DNA of 64,000 nt from Actinokineospora xionganensis (GTDB lineage Bacteria > Actinomycetota > Actinomycetes > Mycobacteriales > Pseudonocardiaceae). Every line of letters starts with the position of its first letter. Positions within the stretch are counted from its first letter, which is position 1. The notes under the pieces were generated by a model. That model ran no database searches. It saw only the letters and a list, made by a program, of their open reading frames with translations, and had not been told where the DNA came from. Positions 61,251 to 64,000 of this stretch are shown piece after piece. The stretch spans positions 1 through 64,000 of the forward strand of contig NZ_JABVED010000023.1 of NCBI RefSeq assembly GCF_014323725.1, in the 5' to 3' direction. Made by a program: the position numbers and the translations under genes.

Positions 61251-61736
61251 CTACTCGGCGATCGCTATCCGCCGGAGTTGATAAGTGCCCACCGTGGTGA
61301 CGACCACTTGGCCGTCGGTGTCGGTGACTTCGGCTTCGAGGATGAACTCCGCCTTGCCCGCGTCCTCCGCCTCGGCGGTCACTCGGTCGATGACCTCCTG
61401 GGTCAGGGTCGCGGTGGCGGTCACGTCCGTGGTCGCCGGGCGGCGGAACTGGATCTCGACGGTCTTGACCGTGGGCAGGAACCGGGAGATGTCGAAGGTC
61501 GGGAAGCAGATCGCGCCGCCAAGGATCTCGGCGACGGAGAACAGCGAGCCCGCGTACAGCGTGCCGAGGTGGTTCGTGTTGCCCTCCAACGGCACGCGCG
61601 CGGAGGCGTGACCGGGGCCGAGGTCGGTGATCTCGATCCGCATGGCGCGGGCGGCCGGGATGAGGTTCTGGACCAAGGTGTTGATCCCCGTGAGAGCCGA
61701 TTCGGCCAGGGGGTTCCCCTCGTTCACGTGTGCCAT
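61251..61736 (-). CDS. Hotdog-fold thioesterase (PaaI / DUF4442 type)
   Basis: A 161-residue single-domain hotdog protein: ARAMRIEITDLGPGHASARVPLEGNTNHLGTLYAGSLFSVAEILGGAICFP, with the HLGTLYAG(S) turn where PaaI enzymes have HGG. The second half is VKTVEIQFRRPATTDVTATATLTQEVIDRV and FILEAEVTDTDGQVVVTTVGTYQLR. It is related to YiiD-C/DUF4442 thioesterases, which act on acyl-CoA or acyl-ACP. A nested palindrome at 61760-61802 lies 24 bp upstream of the start. Confidence 0.85.
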   Translation of the reverse strand: MAHVNEGNPLAESALTGINTLVQNLIPAARAMRIEITDLGPGHASARVPLEGNTNHLGTLYAGSLFSVAEILGGAICFPTFDISRFLPTVKTVEIQFRRPATTDVTATATLTQEVIDRVTAEAEDAGKAEFILEAEVTDTDGQVVVTTVGTYQLRRIAIAE

Positions 61737-61759
61737 CCTGAAACCCTAATGGCAAATGG

Positions 61760-61802
61760 GATTGGTCCGCCGGAACAACGGCGATTGTTCCGTGAACCAA
61801 TC
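61760..61802. promoter_or_regulatory. Nested 43-bp palindrome upstream of thioesterase
   Basis: Outer arms GATTGGT (61760-61766) and ACCAATC (61796-61802) enclose inner arms CGGAACAA (61771-61778) and TTGTTCCG (61785-61792). A GATTGG copy follows at about 61809. Two concentric inverted repeats just before a gene are a strong sign of a dimer or tetramer operator; the binding protein is not identified. Confidence 0.55.
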
Positions 61803-62065
61803 ACCTTGATTGGCTGACACCGTGCGGCGTGTCCTCGTCAGTACCGATAAAGCTCAAGGCGCCCAACGAATCCGTGATCCGTCACGTCCACCGTGGACTG
61901 TCCGTTGTGGTCCACGGGTGGAGCGCGGCACTTTCGCCGTGATGGAATCGAGTCCATTCGCTACCTTGCGGTAACAAGTCGTCGCCGTGTGAGATACGCC
62001 GCAGTCCCCACTCAAGCCCCGCGGCGGTCACCCCCTGCTGCGCGGCCGACGGCAGGAGTCCCCAG
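61803..62065. other. Gene-free part of the 329-bp thioesterase/SGNH divergent gap
   Basis: Apart from the palindrome above, it holds GTCCACCGTGGAC (61886-61898), one of the recurring TCCACNGTGGA palindromes, and the ribosome binding site of the SGNH gene (GGAG before GTG 62066). No coding frame is convincing. Confidence 0.45.
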
Positions 62066-63235
62066 GTGTACCGATCTCGCCGCAGCCGGATGTCACCAGG
62101 CAGGGCCCGCCTCGCTGCAGGCGCATTGCTCTTGCCGTTAACGCTGGTCGCGACGAGCGCGGGCACCGCGTCAGCGAGTCCCACGGCCGGGCCGACCACC
62201 ATCGTCTCCCTGGGCGACAGCTACATCTCCGGCGAGGCCGGGCGCTGGAAGGGCAACAGCCTCACCAACTCCGGCAGCCGCGACGGCACCGACCGCGCCT
62301 ACACGGGCTCGGGCTACGACCCGGCCCGGGTGTACGGCACGACGTCCGCCAACGGCTGTCACCGGTCGGATTCCGCGGAAGTCAAGTCCGCCACCGGAAC
62401 CACTGAGGCCCAGGTCAACCTGTCCTGCTCGGGCGCCACCACGAAGAACATCTTCCGCGCCGCCAACGGCGGTGTGGCCTACAAGGGTGAAGCGCCGCAA
62501 GCCGACCAACTCGCCTCGGTCGCCGCGACGCACAATGTGAAGGTCGTGGTCCTGTCCATCGGCGGCAACGACCTCGGCTTCGCCGACATCATCACCAAGT
62601 GCGCCACCGACTACCTCATCTGGTACTCGTACTGCCACGACGACCAGCAGGTGGTCGTCGACAACAAGATGGAAGCCGCGATGGCAGGCGTCGCCAAGTC
62701 CATCGACGAGATCCGCGCCGTCATGACCGGCGCGGGCTACGCGGCCACCGACTACCGAATCACCCTGCAGTCCTACCCTTCCCCCATCCCGCGCGCTTCG
62801 GAGAACAGGTACTACGAGAGCGGCTGGAGCCGCGCGAACACCGGCGGCTGCCCGTTCTGGAACAAGGACTCCGACTGGGCCCGGGACTCCCTGGTCCCGC
62901 AGATCGCGAACCGCCTCAAGGGCGTGGCCACCGCGAAGAACGTCCAGTTCATGGACCTCCGCGACATGCTTCAGGGCCGGGAGGTCTGCGCGAAGGCCAG
63001 CAGGCTGGTCAGCGCCTCCGCCCCCACGTCGAACGCGAGCAGCGAATGGGCCCGCTGGATCGACAGCCAGTCGACACAGGGACCCGTGCAGGAGTCGATG
63101 CACCCCAACTACTACGGCCAACTGGGCCTGGGCCGCTGCCTGGCATTGATGTACGCCAAGACCACAGGAAACCATGCCTGCCGCAACACCGCAGGCACCG
63201 GCGCGAGCGGCATGTACCTCACCGCCACACCGTAA
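62066..63235 (+). CDS. Secreted SGNH/GDSL hydrolase
   Basis: A 389-residue exported esterase/lipase-like enzyme. A long twin-basic N-terminus (MYRSRRSRMSPGRARLAAGALLLPLTLVATSAGTASA) is the signal peptide. The SGNH blocks are GDSYISGE (Ser52), the Gly of block II, GGNDLGFAD (Asn in block III) and SMHPNYYG (His346, with the Asp replaced by Met at -1, so the triad Asp may be elsewhere). Cysteines are frequent (six or more), suggesting disulfides as in secreted actinomycete lipases. The GTG at 62066 follows GGAG. Confidence 0.88.
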   Translation: MYRSRRSRMSPGRARLAAGALLLPLTLVATSAGTASASPTAGPTTIVSLGDSYISGEAGRWKGNSLTNSGSRDGTDRAYTGSGYDPARVYGTTSANGCHRSDSAEVKSATGTTEAQVNLSCSGATTKNIFRAANGGVAYKGEAPQADQLASVAATHNVKVVVLSIGGNDLGFADIITKCATDYLIWYSYCHDDQQVVVDNKMEAAMAGVAKSIDEIRAVMTGAGYAATDYRITLQSYPSPIPRASENRYYESGWSRANTGGCPFWNKDSDWARDSLVPQIANRLKGVATAKNVQFMDLRDMLQGREVCAKASRLVSASAPTSNASSEWARWIDSQSTQGPVQESMHPNYYGQLGLGRCLALMYAKTTGNHACRNTAGTGASGMYLTATP

Positions 63236-63313
63236 ACGGCAACCCCAGAGCGGCAAACTTTGGTCCACTATGGATCGGCGTGCCGCAACGACAAGATTCC
63301 CAAAAGAACGTAA

Positions 63314-63352
63314 CGGACCAACCCAAACAGGCACCCCCAGCGAAGGCCGCCC
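63314..63352 (+). repeat. Dispersed ~40-bp intergenic element, copy C
   Basis: CGGACCAACCCAAACAGGCA then CCCCCAGCGAAGGCCGCCC, between the SGNH gene and the convergent aminotransferase. It is the most diverged of three copies (others at 28965 and 56781). Confidence 0.55.
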
Positions 63353-63362
63353 AGGACAGGGC

Positions 63363-64000
63363 CTAGACAGCCCGAATAGCAGCTAGAGCAGCATCAACCT
63401 CTTCGGGTGTATTAGGCAGCCCAGTCCCAATCCGCGCGTACCCGATCCGATGGCTCGCGGTAGTGATCAGAATCCCCTTGGCCCGCAACGCCTCCACAAT
63501 TCCACTATTCGACACCCCCGCCTTCTCGAAGCAAGTGATCCCAGCAGACATGGAAGCACTCCGAGGCGTCTGCAGCGTCACCCCAGGGATCCCGGCAAGC
63601 CCGTCCTTCAGGCGCGTACTCATCTCACTGATCCGAGCGGCTGCGGCAGATCGTCCGATCTCCTGCTGAAACGCCACCGCCGCGGGCACCGCCCACCGAT
63701 GCTCATACGCGACGAACCCGCCAGGCGTCAGCGGATTCGAGGTGAACGAGGAAGCCATCGGCCGCAAGTGTTGCCGCGCGGTGCCTTTCACCCACATCAA
63801 CCCGGTTCCACGCGGCCCGCCCATCCACTTGTGCGTCCCCGCCACGAAGAAGTCCGCGCCAAGCCGCGCCGCGTCGGCGTCCACGGCGGCAAGACCATGC
63901 ACGCCGTCGACGACAAGCAGGCATCGGTCGGCTTCGGTCCGTCCCTGATTGGCGGCGGCCACGACCGCGGCCATGGCCTCCACCGGCATCCGCACCCCGG
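63363..64000 (-). CDS. Class V PLP-dependent aminotransferase (partial)
   Basis: The C-terminal ~212 residues of a fold-type I aminotransferase/desulfurase-like enzyme; the N-terminus lies beyond base 64000. Present are the PLP-aspartate region VVDGVHGLAAVDADAARLGADFFVAGTHKWMGGPRGTGLMWV (Lys of THKWMGG forms the Schiff base) and the small domain ending RIGTGLPNTPEEVDAALAAIRAV. The pattern resembles isopenicillin-N-epimerase-like and EgtE-like enzymes. The substrate is unknown. Confidence 0.85.
   Translation of the reverse strand, partial: GVRMPVEAMAAVVAAANQGRTEADRCLLVVDGVHGLAAVDADAARLGADFFVAGTHKWMGGPRGTGLMWVKGTARQHLRPMASSFTSNPLTPGGFVAYEHRWAVPAAVAFQQEIGRSAAAARISEMSTRLKDGLAGIPGVTLQTPRSASMSAGITCFEKAGVSNSGIVEALRAKGILITTASHRIGYARIGTGLPNTPEEVDAALAAIRAV

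Overview
This 64 kb window is chromosomal DNA from a high-GC actinomycete. The evidence is strong GC bias at third codon positions, frequent GTG starts, ATGA/GTGA coupled operons, and families typical of Actinomycetota: LAL-type LuxR regulators, GAF-ANTAR proteins, a PASTA-less Ser/Thr kinase, an ECF sigma factor, a mycothiol-type DsbA protein and ricin-tailed exoenzymes. A recurring TCCACNGTGGA palindrome and the gene mix suggest Pseudonocardiaceae, but that is an inference. I found no rRNA, tRNA, CRISPR array, transposase or phage gene.

Layout. 1-5.8 kb: a partial unknown ORF, a secreted alpha/beta hydrolase, an ArsR-like regulator, a GntR regulator, a lipoprotein and a secreted GH16 glucanase. 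6-11.6 kb: a sugar-uptake locus (ROK repressor, ABC binding protein, two permeases, Gfo/Idh/MocA oxidoreductase) that shares a 29-bp operator-like site with the GH16 promoter. 11.7-20 kb: ECF sigma plus peroxiredoxin, a ricin-tailed exoprotein, an ArsR-SRPBCC-DHFR operon with TCAAC-N6-GTTGA operators, and a membrane Ser/Thr kinase. 20-34 kb: a universal stress protein, a PfkB kinase, and a mirrored pair of 'LAL regulator / subtilisin' modules with a trypsin-like protease between them. 34-44 kb: TetR/rhodanese, DUF1801, two VOC proteins, a DUF2867 remnant, a pair resembling type VII secretion-associated proteins, an intradiol dioxygenase, AraC, a third LAL regulator and an M23 peptidase.

44-57 kb is the most interesting part. 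It is a compact biosynthetic locus whose core is a seven-gene operon (48049-56752): amino-acid N-monooxygenase, stand-alone cupin, stand-alone methionyl-tRNA-synthetase-like ligase, VioC/clavaminate-synthase-like Fe/2OG dioxygenase, large FAD/NAD(P)-binding protein, ATP-grasp ligase and MFS exporter. An N-hydroxylase followed by cupin and MetRS-like modules is the signature of hydrazine (N-N bond) synthetases such as Spb38/Spb40. In those systems cupin and MetRS are usually fused; here they are separate genes 4 bp apart. Flanking genes are a fatty acyl-AMP ligase, a MarR regulator, a thioesterase resembling enediyne thioesterases and a DsbA-like protein. No carrier protein, PKS or NRPS is visible.

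57-64 kb: questin-oxidase-like protein, two GAF-ANTAR proteins, a STAS protein translationally coupled to a fatty acid desaturase, a hotdog thioesterase behind a nested palindrome, a secreted SGNH hydrolase and a partial class V aminotransferase.

Among non-coding structures, a ~40-bp element occurs in three different convergent intergenic gaps (28.97, 56.78 and 63.31 kb), and a ~50-bp hairpin-forming tandem repeat lies downstream of the S1 protease.
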